Below, piece by piece: positions 41,579 through 54,600 of a stretch of 64,000 nt of DNA. The notes beneath the pieces are model-generated. The model did not search any database. It had not been told where the DNA came from and was given only the letters and a program-made list of their open reading frames with translations. Source of the stretch: Blasia pusilla (taxonomy: Eukaryota > Marchantiophyta > Marchantiopsida > Blasiales); assembly GCA_050084515.1 (NCBI GenBank), contig CM114271.1, forward strand, positions 67,518,001-67,582,000. Reading direction: 5' to 3'. The position numbers and the translations under genes are program-made. Position 1 is the stretch's first letter, and each line of letters opens with the position of its first letter.

Positions 41579-44500
41579 CTGGCAGAGTATGCAACCCTTC
41601 AGGAGTTTTGGAATATATGTTCAATACCTTACGTCTCCACAGATATAGAACGGTGGATGAATGCGCACTCCAATCTTTATGATGCTATTGGTAGCACCTC
41701 TTGGTACGAGACTTGCACCGCAATTCGTTACGCACGACCTCTGTAAAGTTACGATAAGGCAAATACTTATCTGGTCGTCTGGTTATCTAGTAGCTGGTGA
41801 TTTCAATTGTGTATAGTTGTAGCACAATCCGATCCGTAATTGATCCGACTGAAGGCCTTTAACACTAATAGGAAGACGGACTACCGATAGAAGTCCTCAA
41901 CACGACTCGTTGATCGATGTCAGTGAGGATGACAACCTAGCGGACATTCATGAGGATTGATGGAGACTATGTGACGTTACATGAGAAATTTATGAACGAT
42001 GGGACCCCAAACCCAAAACAAAGCTCGATCGCGCGGAGCATTTGGTTTGGACACGACACGAGCAACTGTGCACCTGGACACAATGCCAAGCGTTCACATG
42101 TGAAGTTAGGGCAACAACGGGTGCCGTTCCTCCATCGCAATCTGCAAGCGCTGGAGTTTATCAGTACCGAGTAGTGATCATTTACATGTCGCTGATCATT
42201 AGCACGTGCGCCACATCACCGTAGATTAGACTGCCAATCAGGTGCACATGATCATCGTAATCTGAATCTGTTGAGAAACTTAAAGTTTACGAAATCACTC
42301 CGCTCCAAGTCTTAGCTTGAAAAGTTATATTCACGTGCACTACATACTCATGGTGCAATCGGGAGGAGACGGATACGGAAGGAGGCGGATACCATCTACC
42401 GCCTGACTGGATAACTCCGGCGATCCACATGGTGCAATAGGGATCTTCTAAACAGCGAGTTGTTTCAAGGGACCTACATTAAATTCCGGGCAAAAGTACT
42501 AGCAGCAGCGGGCCTTGACCATCATCCATCGGCAAAACTTTAAGTTACATGCGACAAGTATATCGACATAATTTACAATCGCTCAGGAAAATTCAAACCG
42601 ACTACTATTTGTACAATTCTCTTCGTCTGATCGTAGTACGCTGTCAAATCCACTTCTGTTCCACTTCCGCTCCTTTCTCTCCAAGGTGAATATCTCTGTT
42701 TAAATAATACAATATGCGTTCCACTTCCACTTTTCGCCGTTTCAACTACCTCTGGAGCTCCTCATCCGTGAGAACTTGCCTTTAGACCTGTTCAATGGCC
42801 ATAGCCCTGTACGTTCGTAACACACCCTTCAGTTAAGATGAAGGGACGCTCGATAAATCCTGCCACCTCTCTATCGGTCGACAGCCACTTACAGAATTTC
42901 AAACGGGGCCGCGCCTAGCACTGACCAATCGCTGGATGAAATGGAGATATTGTCGTGAACCTGAACTAAATCCGTAGGACTTCACACGAGAGAACCCCGC
43001 GGCCATTTATAAGCAGATCATGGTCTGACACGACCCGCTAGGCCCACTGGCTGCCGATTCATGCACCTAGGGCCTAGGCATGGGCCAGATTTGAGTTATT
43101 ATGGGTGATGTGATTTATTTTGTCTTATTAATCTATTTTATTTTCTCTGTTAGAAGGATTGTACTTTTTAGGTAGAAGCCATGTGTTTTTCTTTTGAAGT
43201 CAGAATTAGGTGTAAAATTTTATTAGTTTATTTAGAAATTTTGTTAGAGATAAAATTTATCCTTCAGATTTTTTCATGCAAAGATCTCAATTTTAAAATT
43301 TTATTTGATGAAGATATCTTAAGAAAATTTACATCACACTGGCCTTGAACCAGTCAAATAGCAATAAAAAGACCTTCATTGTTAGTATTAAATGTTATTT
43401 CAAAATTATGAAAATGCCTTCATCCAACGGTCTCCCAACAAAATGTGTCGGTTTTTTTACAGGTATCTAGAGCGATTTCATTTCCTAATTGTGAGAACTA
43501 ATGAATGTAGAATTCCTCTTCTAGGAAAGGTATTGGGTGAAAAGTTATAGTATATTGTGTCCAAGAGAAAATTTCTTTCAAGAAATTCATCTCAAATGAG
43601 TCTAAATAACAACTTGGATCTTTGCAAAGGCTTCCTAAGAAAACTAACCCTCAAGTGATGAAAGATGGGGTGAATAGATGTTGGGTATTAACATCCACAT
43701 GTCTACTTGCACCCTTAATTTGAAGAGCCCATAATGGATACTTTGTATGAGGAAAGCATTGATTAATGGTCTTCGCTTAGACATTCAAAAAAGTCATAGT
43801 CATATGCAACAGGTGGTTTATCGATCAGAGCGATATTGATTTGTTAGGATCACCTAATCCTATTTTGTGTACGAATACTTTGCACCCTGCTATGATGCGG
43901 GGGTTTCAAGATGCAACCTGTGATTTAAAATTTCTATTAACAGAAAATAAGAATAGATCCAATACCTTACTTTCTAGAGAAGTTACATTGTTGGTGAGCT
44001 GCAATGATATTTGTCGTGTGCATACACATTTTTTTCATATGTACACAAAATATCCCAACTTGAAACATATCACATCACATGTCATGTACATGTACATGTA
44101 CAACTGTTACATTACAAAAAGAATCCAAACAATGAGAATCACATAAGAAATAGTCTTATAAATTGCTCTCCGATAACGTTAAATAAAAATTGAGCCAAAT
44201 CCATCCTCAATGTCAAGGGAATGCAAGTCTAATGTATGTCATAAGCACATGCCCTACCCTATGTTTTGAGGGATCAAATATGAAAAGATGAGCTTCTCCA
44301 AGCCTCCCCTTGGGGTATACCCCTCTAGGCCCTCTCACGGCCCCGAAGACTCCAAGAAGGTGACATGTGTACACGAGTCACCTCAACCTACATAGTATAT
44401 TCCTTATAAATCATGAACCTCTGATATGGTGTTACAAAATTCTACTCGAGGATGACTTGAGCACATAAGTCACCAAGGGAGGCTGATGGGTCACTTCTAG

Positions 44501-45838
44501 CCTCTCCATACCTAACTACACACATAGTCTCCCTACCAAGGCCTATTACCAATTCTGCAAGATTACCTTGTGCATCCATGCCATGCCATCCCACACCCAA
44601 TCTTGCACTCGTTCCCTCACCTCACCTTGCCCGTCCCGCGTCCCTATTGCGACCCCCATCCACGTCCGGCTCACGCCCAACGTGTGTTTGGCTTGCGCCC
44701 CTCCTATGCAAGCCATACGTGGACAAGAAATGGGCTAAGCTTTTTTTTTATTAAAAACTAAAACAAAAAGTCCCCCCGTGTAGGCATCGTAGGTAAGGTG
44801 TGGGCTGATCACTTGCATCCTACTTGAGGCACCTCGTACTCTATCCGCATATTCTAACCAATTTGGTTTCCAAGAGATTTTTCTTCGAGTAACCAACATT
44901 ACCACAATGAGGCCTCGGATAACCATAATAATGAAGTGAATAGAGGGATCTCCATGCAAGGTTGCATGTGGACAAAGTCTCCACCATGTCTCCATGACAG
45001 ATCACCATTCATTAATACTAATCCATGGCTAATGGAAGTTGGAAAAAATTCTTATATATGTGAGGGGGGCTTATTTCTTCAACTATTTCACTTTCAAAAT
45101 GGTAGAAGAAAATTGCTAAGTACATAAGGTTCAAACCCACATCTATTCTATCATTTTGGTCAATATTTGGTACATCTTAAAATTTCTCCTTATGCCACAT
45201 TACGTAGGCTCAATAAAAATTTTAGGAAGAGTTTGAGATATTTCATCTATATGGTTATTTGTGTAACAGTTTGGGTTAAGGAATGAGAAAGGTGCTCACG
45301 TGTTTGTGTTTTAAAAAATCAAAATTAGTCATGTGAATTTTATGTTATTAAGTCTAACCCATAGAGCCAAAAGTATCAGTCAAAACTTTATTTTTTCTTA
45401 GGGTTTACCTAACTTAGCCCATCTCTTGCCCTAAACTTAGGAATAACTCATAGACCTTTTCTTACTAATTTTTTTTCCTTATTTATTCTATCACCAACCT
45501 CATATCCCCCCTCTTGGTTTTGACTTAAGATTTCCCCTTCCCAACCAAACCTCCACATAAGTTTTGGTTTTTCTCAATTACTCTTTCAAACTCTTTTGAA
45601 AACAAAATGTTTTAGAATATGGGAAATTTTAATTTGTAGGAGACGAGGAAGAATTTTTTTGATACTTATTTCCATGGTTGCACGGAAATGGACATGCCTT
45701 ATGGATCCCTCGCCTGGATGTTTTTGATATCCTAGTGGCTTGTATAGGCTTGGGAGGCGGGAACTAGTGCGGGGTTAGATTAAGGGAGGCGGGCAGGAAT
45801 CGACCCGCCCTTAGCACACAGAGGGCCCGTAATCAACG
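41579..45838. other. Intergenic region, AT-rich from 43.1 kb
   Basis: No recognised gene on either strand. A palindromic acatgtacatgtacatgt run lies at about 44080-44100. A minus-strand piece near 42720-42795 reads MAIEQV, a stop, then RQVLTDEELQR, a stop, then LKRRKVEVERI, which may be a decayed exon. Confidence 0.45.
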
Positions 45839-46165
45839 TGGTTGCACAAAAATGGACAAGTCCTTCCTTAGGACGGACATGGACGAACAAGTCTAGACAT
45901 GTCCACAGACATGGAGTTCAAAGAGGTGGGACCCATACTTTTAGTCCATGATGGAAGGCAAGGCAAGGATGAGAGGAGCAATGAGGGAGGAAGGAGTGGA
46001 GGTGGAGAGAGGAAGAAATGGGGGAGTATGGAACACGAACGCAAGTAATGCGAATGAGAAAGAAGGGAAAGGTAGGGCCCATACAAACAAGTCCTTCCAT
46101 AAGACGGACATAAGTCCACGAACATGGACATGTCCACAGACACGGACTTTGTCCATATGTAACCT
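45839..46165. repeat. GC-rich repeat family with terminal inverted repeats, copy 1
   Basis: The left end ggttgcacaaaaatggacaa and right end ggactttgtccatatgtaacc are imperfect inverted complements. Similar ends (ggactttgtccgtgtgcaacc) occur at 47274 and inverted at 51507. No transposase is present, so it looks non-autonomous. Confidence 0.55.
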
Positions 46166-46189
46166 TGGCAATCAAGTCCGCCCTATGTG

Positions 46190-46400
46190 GGCCACATCCC
46201 CCCTTGTGTGGGCTAATGCATGCTACAAAATGGGTGACAGGTTCTTAGACTGGATGTGGGCTGGCCAAGCCTGGGTCTATGTTGCGCACAAGTTGGGCCC
46301 GGCTGCTTGGGTGCGGGCCACGGGTACTTGTGCATGCATGAACATAAATCCCGAGACATGGACTTTGTACATGCCTTTCAGTTATAGATGTAGGATTATG
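46190..46400. repeat. GC-rich repeat family, diverged copy 2
   Basis: Shares gtgacaggttcttagactgg, ggctggccaagcctgggtctatgttgcg and catggactttgtacatg with 47090-47274, in the same orientation. Confidence 0.6.
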
Positions 46401-47084
46401 GACATAAGGTGATCTCTTTTCTCCTTGGAAAGGAGAAAAAAGAGATTTTATTTTACATGGATATCAATTTTTGTTTCAATTATTTTTCCTCAGAATTTTA
46501 GCCTTTTTCATCAATCCTTCTTATCTTATTTTTTTCATTCAAATTAATTTAAGGAAAATTTTGAAAATTTCTTTTGTATTGGTACATTATAAGGATAGGA
46601 ATGCCTAGATTGAAAATATAAATTCTACATCATCTTGTGATAATTTCCAAGCCACCTAATCCTTGAATTTCCATACTTTCACAAGAAATTATTGAATTTA
46701 TATTTTTTATCAAGGGTTAAGGAATGTTAAATCTTATGTGTTAATTTTCAAATTAGTCAAAGAAACCTATATTGCCACGATAATACTATCAAGAGTAGTT
46801 GTGAAAATGTTCTTGGGAAGATTCTTAGAATCAACTAATAAAAAAACTCCTCATGAAATCTTTCATTTTCTCTTTTCCTTCCCTATTGAAAATTAAATCT
46901 TATTTCTCATTGACTCATCCAATGAAAATAAAGAACTTACATGAAAACTTCATATGTAGTCGGGCCTCCCTTTCTAGAAATTTAGGACTATTTGTGTCCA
47001 TCGCATGCTTAAAATTAAGCCTTATATACATTAAAAATATTTTTTTAAAGAAATTAGTTTTAGAAATTTTAGAAAAAATCTTAT
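46401..47084. other. AT-rich spacer between repeat copies
   Basis: No recognised gene; poly-T and A-rich. Confidence 0.5.
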
Positions 47085-47274
47085 AATGTCTTTGCGAGCC
47101 GATGCGGGCTACAGAATGAGTGATGTGTTCTTAGATTGGATGCGGCTGGCCAAACCCGGGCCTATGTTGCGGGCGGGGCGGGCAGCAGGTACCCGTGCTT
47201 GCACGGGCTTGTCCGTCCTAGGGCCGGACATAAGTCCGCGCTCACGGACTTTGTCCGTGTGCAACCTTGAACAT
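47085..47274. repeat. GC-rich repeat family, copy 3
   Basis: Matches copy 2 (ttcttagattggatgcggctggcc, cgggcctatgttgcgggc) and ends with the inverted terminus ggactttgtccgtgtgcaacc. Confidence 0.65.
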
Positions 47275-50200
47275 GGCATGTCTTTTTCTTTCTAAGATTT
47301 CAAAATTCAATTTGATCTAGGTGAGATCTTCTCTTTAAGGTTTTGCCAACTTAGGTGTGTTCTAGGTTTTCATTAATCTATATAATATTATTTTGGTTAT
47401 CATTCTAAATTTGTTGGACTTTAACAAAAGAAGAATTATGATGGAGTGATAAAATTAAATTTCTTATAGAATATGAAGAAAGAAAGGGATACATATTAAC
47501 AAAGGAATCATAAGTCTAATTTTTTTAAATGCAAAATTTTCAATATGAGAGGAAGTGAGAGAAATTTTCTTGAAGAAGGAAACTCAAGGGAGGAAGGGAT
47601 AAATTTTCAACAAGGGAGGTGGAAAGAGAAGCTTATGATGACACCCCTAACTTGGGAAGAGATAGATGCAAACGTTCATTTTCTTCATCTTCAAAAAGGG
47701 TCCATAGTTCCCTACACAACTAGTACACATGAGAGGAAAGAATACATCTTCCATTTTTGTCTTGAGAAAATGAGATAGAAAATGGGGTTTTAAAATTTAA
47801 AGCCCTAGCTGCCAGCACGAGAAAGGGATATTTGTTTAGATTGAGCATATTTTTAATTTTATGGTATCATAGGTCCATCTAATTCATCCTTGATCTTGAT
47901 TCAGTATTTTTATTTGTGTATCGCTTGGGTTCTGCAGGAACCAATAATTCTGTCGCCCAAAATTCCAGGCTCTTTTCATCCCGGTCTGAATAATTTATTT
48001 TTTCTTGCTATTTCTGTTAATGGGGAGGTATTTGCAAATAAAAACCCATAGATTAGAGAGGAGTAGACAAGGTATGTTCCTATCCTCTCCTCCCTCCAAG
48101 CATGGGGACCACGGCCCCAAAACCTGACTAATGCAGAAAAGTTACCGCAATTCGCCAAGTTTTCTTTGTGTCGTGTGGCTCCGTTCGGCTACGGATCCCG
48201 GAGTAATGCTTGTGTCAAAGGAGCCGCATTCGATCCACTGGAACGATGGCGGGAGGTTCTATGCTTTGTTTGTCGATTTCATGCACGAGGATGGTGTTAT
48301 TACTTGTACAGTTCTAGAATCTACTGCATGGCTATATGAGGTTACTAACCTTTGGTTCCGAATCTTCCGATGTACCTTAAACAGGCTTAAAGCATTTCTT
48401 ATGGCAAAATCTTTGAGACCTCTCATCATTTCATGGTTGGAGATCGACCACAACTCGAGTCCATTTTGCGCATGTATGTTCGAGTGCTCGACGTCCCTTG
48501 GATTCTTGGAATTTTGAACCATGATTTGATCGTGTCGTCGTGTATATGCTGGCGGAGTTTATTGATTCACTGTCGTCGGAACTTTCTTCAGAGGCATTCC
48601 GAAGCTTTATCCAGATTAGATTCTAGAATCTTGGAGGCAGCAGCACTCTTCATCGGGATTTCCAAACTTATTACAGAGTAGATTCTGGAATCGTGGATCT
48701 ACATGTTTCTAATCCGGGTCCACCCAAAAACTGAAGGCCCACAGGCACTTTTGTACCGTCCAAATGCTTTCTGCCAAGGGCCGTTACAATGCCTCGTATC
48801 ATAATTTTAGGGGAGGCAACGCTTGGATTTGTCACAGCTAAGACTCCTTTACAGAGATACGGAACGCCTACGAAGGGTCAGGGCTCACCGTCACTCCTTC
48901 ATTTCGATTTAAAATGTTGCTTGACCAATGAATACTAATGATCCATCTTCGAGGACTTTATTATTGGACGTTGTCAACTTGACAGTGGCCCGGGTTTCAT
49001 TTTTCAAAAGTTGATGAAAGTAGTTACGGATGACTTTGACCAGGAGTTCTACGAATTAGAGTGATTTCTGTGAAATCGAAAGCTCGATTCGCATGCCGTA
49101 AAGTGTTGTACTACGTTACTAGTAAATTACAGCTTTTAGCACAACTTTGGTCGATCTGCAAAATATGTGGAGATTAGTTCCGACAAGGGAGGGCTAATTT
49201 GAAGCTTCGCTTTGATTTGAAGGCTCGCTGCAAGTGCATGTCCATGTTTGAGGGGTATTCGAGGAAATCGCGTGCTTGACCTTTTTTGTCCTCGTCACTC
49301 AACGTGTGCAGTGAAATAACAGGAGTTACAGCAGTAACAGCACCACAACAAGCGCTTGGTCGGTACAGGATCTCACGTCCTTTCGAACATAACGCGGCAC
49401 GGGACTCGGGAGGCCTATTCTCAGCAAAGCTGCGTCATCTACATGACCTTCTCGGGGATTAAGCGTCGACCGTAAATCGCAATTATCCAATTTCCACACG
49501 CCTCGGCACCCGTATTCGTAGCAGAACACTCGTTCGTCGACTGTACGGGTATCTGACGGTGGTGTAGCTCGATGATCACGCTAACCGTGGCAACGACTGC
49601 CAGCTGTCTGCCTGATTTGTGGGCCCTTTTGTAGATGACGATGAATTTTCACAGCATCCGAATATGCCTAAACTGAAGCCACGCCGGCGAATCTGGTTGG
49701 TTGCCCCTGCCTTGGATCCGAATATGCGAACCGACCTTGGGCTCTAGATTGGAATCGACAATCCATATGAGACAATGTCCACAAGCTGCCGGAATCGCTT
49801 TCGTGGATCTTTGCAAACCTTCGACAATGTCGTTGTGTCATTGCTTCTAGCCATGTCAGGATCAGTTGGAGAAGTCATGTTCGACCGGAGAAGGTTTCAT
49901 CTAAAAACAGTTTTCTAAAGCAAATAAAAATTGTTGTTTCAAGATTTTACATCTATATTATTATGGGAGAATGCTTTATTGATTTGCAAACGCATCTATG
50001 TTTGATATGGGGGCAACAAGAAAATGTTTCGCAGGCTACCTCAGCAATATTTTTTTTGAATTTATATAATATCTTTAGTCCTTTCACTCATATCTCCTCC
50101 TTTCATGATCCCGAAGAAGGATTACTTAAATATTTTTTTATTTTTCGTGCATCGCACCGGCACCTTACTAGTATCATATTACAAACATACACCTTTTCCA

Positions 50201-51506
50201 TCGCTTTTCTTGAAAGTGTTGTTTTAATAGTACTCATAGTTTAGAAGATTACACTTTTATTTGTCCCATTGTTTGGCTATGCAAACACTAGTCCATTCCT
50301 TTCTTCCTTGTGTTGGCTAGCGCTTGTAAATTCTCTCCTTGGTACCTCAAATTTAGGTGTAAAGTATCAAATTTTTTTCCCTACATGGCATGGCTTCTCT
50401 TTTAGTTCTTTTACTTATTTTTCTAAGAAGTAAAGTGCTTTTCATCTCTTACGCTTTCCTGTTTTATTTCAAGATGAAATAAAACATAAGAAGATTTCTA
50501 CTATGACTAAGATCTTACAATCATTTTTTTGAAGATTCTAAGGATATGAGTTCATTCATTACGAGTGATCAGCTGGACATTTTAACACATAACAAGATAT
50601 AAACAACAAATTCCATATTTACTTCTCATTCTAAAGTTGGAGTCTCGGTAAATTGATTTTAATAATTGAAAAGTAGAAACATTCTATTTGTCTTGAAGGG
50701 GAAATTTTGTGTTAGTATATTGTGCGTTCCAAAATATTTCCTTGGATGGTTTATTTTATATTTTGAATAAAGAAATTGAATTATTTTGGGTTTTCAAAGT
50801 TTTATATTAGTGCATATGTCTTCTCTGTCACATATTAGGTAGCCGACACGTAGAGTTCTATTGCCTCGACGACATAGAGGGTTAACATGTTGTTTGGGTG
50901 TAACTTTGTCTTGAGATGTCGGAGGAGGTTGGCAAAATGTTCGTTGTGTCGGGAACATCATTTCTTACAACATACCAATTTGGGCACTTAGGTTACAATT
51001 TAGAGGCTATTTTTGGGGGAAGAGCCAAATAAGGCTAAAAGAGAGGGAAAGATGGCTTTCCCATGCCATATTTCTTATGTTGAGCCTTAGGAGCACCTCT
51101 ATTGCATGTGCGTGTGTAGGAACTAAGGTGCTAGAGTCCGGATTTCCTCATAGTGGAGGGTGGATATGGCTCGATATTACAATGTAGTTTCAGGGGTCGA
51201 GTTGGCCGTGTGAGTCATTTTTACTCTAATTTTGTTGTGCTATCATATGTGAGTATATTTTGTTATAAGTGGATTGACTCGTGTGTTCGAAAGATCAATG
51301 TTGTATGGAGTGTAGATGTGATCAACGGTGTGGATTTTATAGTGATGTGTATGCGCACTACATTTCTCCTACAAGAATCATTAGTTAACATGCTTGTGCT
51401 ATGCACCAAAAGAAGGTCTTTTAAAAATTTATCCAAAAAAATGTCATGTCATGATCATCACTATTGACTCTTAATGAGTAGCAGATGTTCTTTTTAAAGA
51501 TCCCAC
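47275..51506. other. Intergenic region with a higher-GC island at 48.1-49.9 kb
   Basis: The island (48131-49900) has open stretches such as 48131-48517 (+), but no recognised domain, no convincing splice pattern and no known family. The rest is AT-rich. An undescribed gene or old element cannot be excluded. Confidence 0.4.
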
Positions 51507-51720
51507 TCCCAAGGTTGCACACAAACAAAGGTCCTTCACATGTCTGCGAACTTATGCTTGTCCCTAGCATGGACATGTCCATGGGGGCGCGGGTACCTGC
51601 TGCCCACACGCGAGCCCTTGAGCCCAATATGAGCCCAATATAGACCCGGGTTGGCCAAGCCTACACCTATTTTGTAGCTTGCATGAAGCCCGCATGCGGG
51701 CTTCAATTGTTATCTATAAT
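51507..51720. repeat. GC-rich repeat family, copy 4 (inverted)
   Basis: Starts aaggttgcacacaaacaaaggtcc, the complement of the 47274 end, and contains gggtacctgctgcccacacg and gacccgggttggccaagcct in inverse order to copy 3. Confidence 0.65.
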
Positions 51721-53545
51721 TATTACCTGGATCCCCATTGGATGAGCTCTAGGATGCGGGCCTACCACGGGTCGTATTAGGCGGGAATAAAAATATAGAT
51801 AATAATTGTGGATTTATACAATTAATTTTGAGATGAATACAAACCAAGAAATATGCAAGAAAATTATTGTCTATAAATTTATTGGAATTACGCTGAAATT
51901 CTCATCTCTTTTCTTTTTTAAGAGAATGAAAAATCATGTAAATTTTCATCAAAATATTAAATTTATGTAAATTTATTTGGAATGAATTCTGAATTTAATA
52001 AAATAATTCTCATATTTTTCATGTAATTCTAAAAGATAATAATATCCACCTTGTTACCATGTTATCTACGATTCGATCATTATTTGAGGAGGAGAGTTTG
52101 TCATTTTTTTATCGGGAAATCTTGTTGATATGTTAAATCATCTTCTAAAGACCGTACTTTCAAAAACGAGAATTTTCTTTAAAATCTGAAAATTCATATG
52201 GTATACATATGATTTAATCCTCAGTAGAGTATTTGAATTCACTAGTTAGGGAATGTTCTTTAAGAAAATCACAAAGTATTCTACTTTGAGATTGGAACAT
52301 AGGAAAGAGACAAGCACCCATCAATGATGGAGTTTTGAATAAATTTTTTTGAAGATTTTTGTAATAAAAAATTATAGATTATTCTAAGTATATCAAATCT
52401 TGATCATGCTATTATTAATTTATTTTAAGAAAAATCCATAATTTAGATGTTTGCATGAGGTTATTAATTACTATGTATAGAATTCAAGATTTTTGAGAAG
52501 GAAAAATTAAGAAATCACATTATACGCCATTGATGTCTGATTATTAATTTTACAAATAGAGTTTCAATACTAATTTAGATATATGTAGTCATGTAGAACA
52601 CCGGGTTTTATTTTAATATCAAAATTATTTTAGGGTTTAGACTCTAAGATCTAAAAACTATAGGTTAGGGTTCTTATGGAACCTAGGTTAGGTTTTATGT
52701 TTTAGATCCTAACTTTTCTGAGTCAAATTTAGGACAGGATGTAAACTTGCATTAGATTAATTATGATTTAAACCATATCCAATCATCGAGCATCAATTGA
52801 ATTTTTAAATATATGTTCTTTAGAAGTACTAATGTATTATAGCATTAGGAGAATCCTAAAATAGGGTTTAGTTCTTTTAGGATTTATGTCATCTAGAATA
52901 TATACATATCCAATGATCCAATGATCCATACTATTCATACTCTTTACCTACGTTCTAGAACTTGATATTATAAACCATATCACTGAGGATTAATTTAAAT
53001 TCTATGGTGTAAGAAAAGAAAGATAGGGTTCAATGTGTACATAATGTAGGACATATCCTAAATTTTGAAGGACCATAGTGAACATTAATTTTAACTATGG
53101 TCCTGAAGATACATACTTCATGAACTATATTCTTCTTGAAATGGGAAATCTTCCCCATTTCAATGGGAAGTAATTCAAACATGTTATGATATAATGAGCT
53201 TGAATATATGGTGAACTTAATTTCTATTTATAAAAAATTTCAAGTTTATATTGAGTCGCATGTTGTAAATGGATCATATCTAAATCACTCATATGTTGAC
53301 CTATGTTATAATGAAAAAATAAATCATTGATTTCATGTACATGCGCCTGGAACTCTCATAGAAGCAATATAAAACTAGATTGGATTAAGCTATAGATGAT
53401 TTAGGATGAAGAGCTTCAACTTAGCTTGGGGAAGCAACAAACATGGGAGTTGGTTGATTCCACAAGGTTTAGATGATATTATGTCTTTTTATGGTGGGGC
53501 ACAGAATATGTGCATTTCAGAGCCTCCGGGGAGGTTGTATGTTCC
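51721..53545. other. AT-rich non-coding stretch
   Basis: No ORF or recognised repeat apart from a few tagggtt-type words near 52630-52710 that do not form an array. Confidence 0.5.
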
Positions 53546-53921
53546 ATTGCCTCATGCCAAGAGGTTCAACAAAGAGAGAATGAGTTCTCAAGCTCTCTCT
53601 CTCTTGGAGGTATACCCCTTTCCCTCTCCCAAGCGCTCTCCACGGTAACCTATGCTCACATATCATCTCCTTGGCTCTTGACCTCATATAGCGGGTCAAG
53701 GGCCACTTCCCAAAGTAGAAAGTCAACTATACCAAAAGCGGTAAATTACACAAAATAGTAAATTCCTAAATATGGCTCCAAATGAGCCGAAACAAAGGGG
53801 AAACCTGCTCTCTCAGGTTACCCGTGCCCTCAGCAGGTCATCCTCGACCTCTTGAGGCTGCCCTCCAGTATATCTGAAGGCGCTCTACTAGATCTCACCG
53901 ATGTATCCTAAAAGACGTGAC
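53546..53921 (-). repeat. LTR-like repeat family X, copy 2
   Basis: On the minus strand it starts TGTCACGTCTTTTAGGATAC at about 53921 and follows copy 3 (61676 downward) through the ctagtagagcgcc, gagagagcaggtttcccctt, ctcatttggagccatat and gtcaagagccaaggag blocks to ttggcatgaggc. No internal element sequence is attached on its right side. Confidence 0.75.
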
Positions 53922-53939
53922 ACTAATCTCGTATACCAA

Positions 53940-54600
53940 TAAGAGGTTTGATTGTGCATCCTCGAAATGACCTTTGGAATTTGAGGTGTATGGTCTTCTT
54001 GCATGGAACTTTGGATAATGTTAGGATCTCTTACAAAGGACTAGTACAACGAGTTGCAATGAAGATGAATGATTTTTTGTTAAGTGGCCCCAATTCTATT
54101 TTTCATAATTTTTTATTATTATGCACCCTCCAATTAATCACGAGATTTTTAAGTTTGGGATGTATTTTCATCTTGCAAACTTGGGGAAAAGTTCTTTTCA
54201 TAACAAGGACTACTAAATCAAGTTTAAGCTCCAATCAATATTTTTGGTTCAAGTGGAAAATCCCTACCCTTATTTTTCATTAAGAGGTTTGATTGTGTCT
54301 CCGATCCTCTAGTAGACCTTGGGATATATTTTAAGTTTTAAGGTGCATGTTTATCTCGAATGAAACTTTGGAGAATTGTATAATTACATAAAAAGGACAC
54401 GTCTACCAAATTTACCCCAAATGGACGTCATTGGTTCTAGTAGAAAATCCCCAATATCATTGTTTAGTACGAGGTGTGATGAGTGAGCACGCATCACATA
54501 AATGACTTTGGAATTTTGGACTTTGGAGTGGATGATCATCTTGGATGAAAATTCAAGGAGTGATTCAAAGGAAGGTTGTTAGTTGTGAAAATAGGAAAAC
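53940..54600 (+). repeat. Degenerate repeated units
   Basis: Three related stretches begin aagaggtttgattgtg (53940), aagaggtttgattgtg (54281) and gaggtgtgatgagtg (54470), each followed by a gaatttgaggtg / ttttaaggtgc / tttggagtgg theme and a gaactttgg / gaaactttgg / gaaaattcaagg theme. Spacing is irregular. Confidence 0.45.

Noticed and set aside
44080-44102. acatgtacatgtacatgt palindrome as a regulatory site
   Set aside because: A simple-sequence palindrome without context.
48131-48517. 128-residue frame as a gene
   Set aside because: No recognised domain, splice sites or paralogue; left as part of an unexplained higher-GC region.
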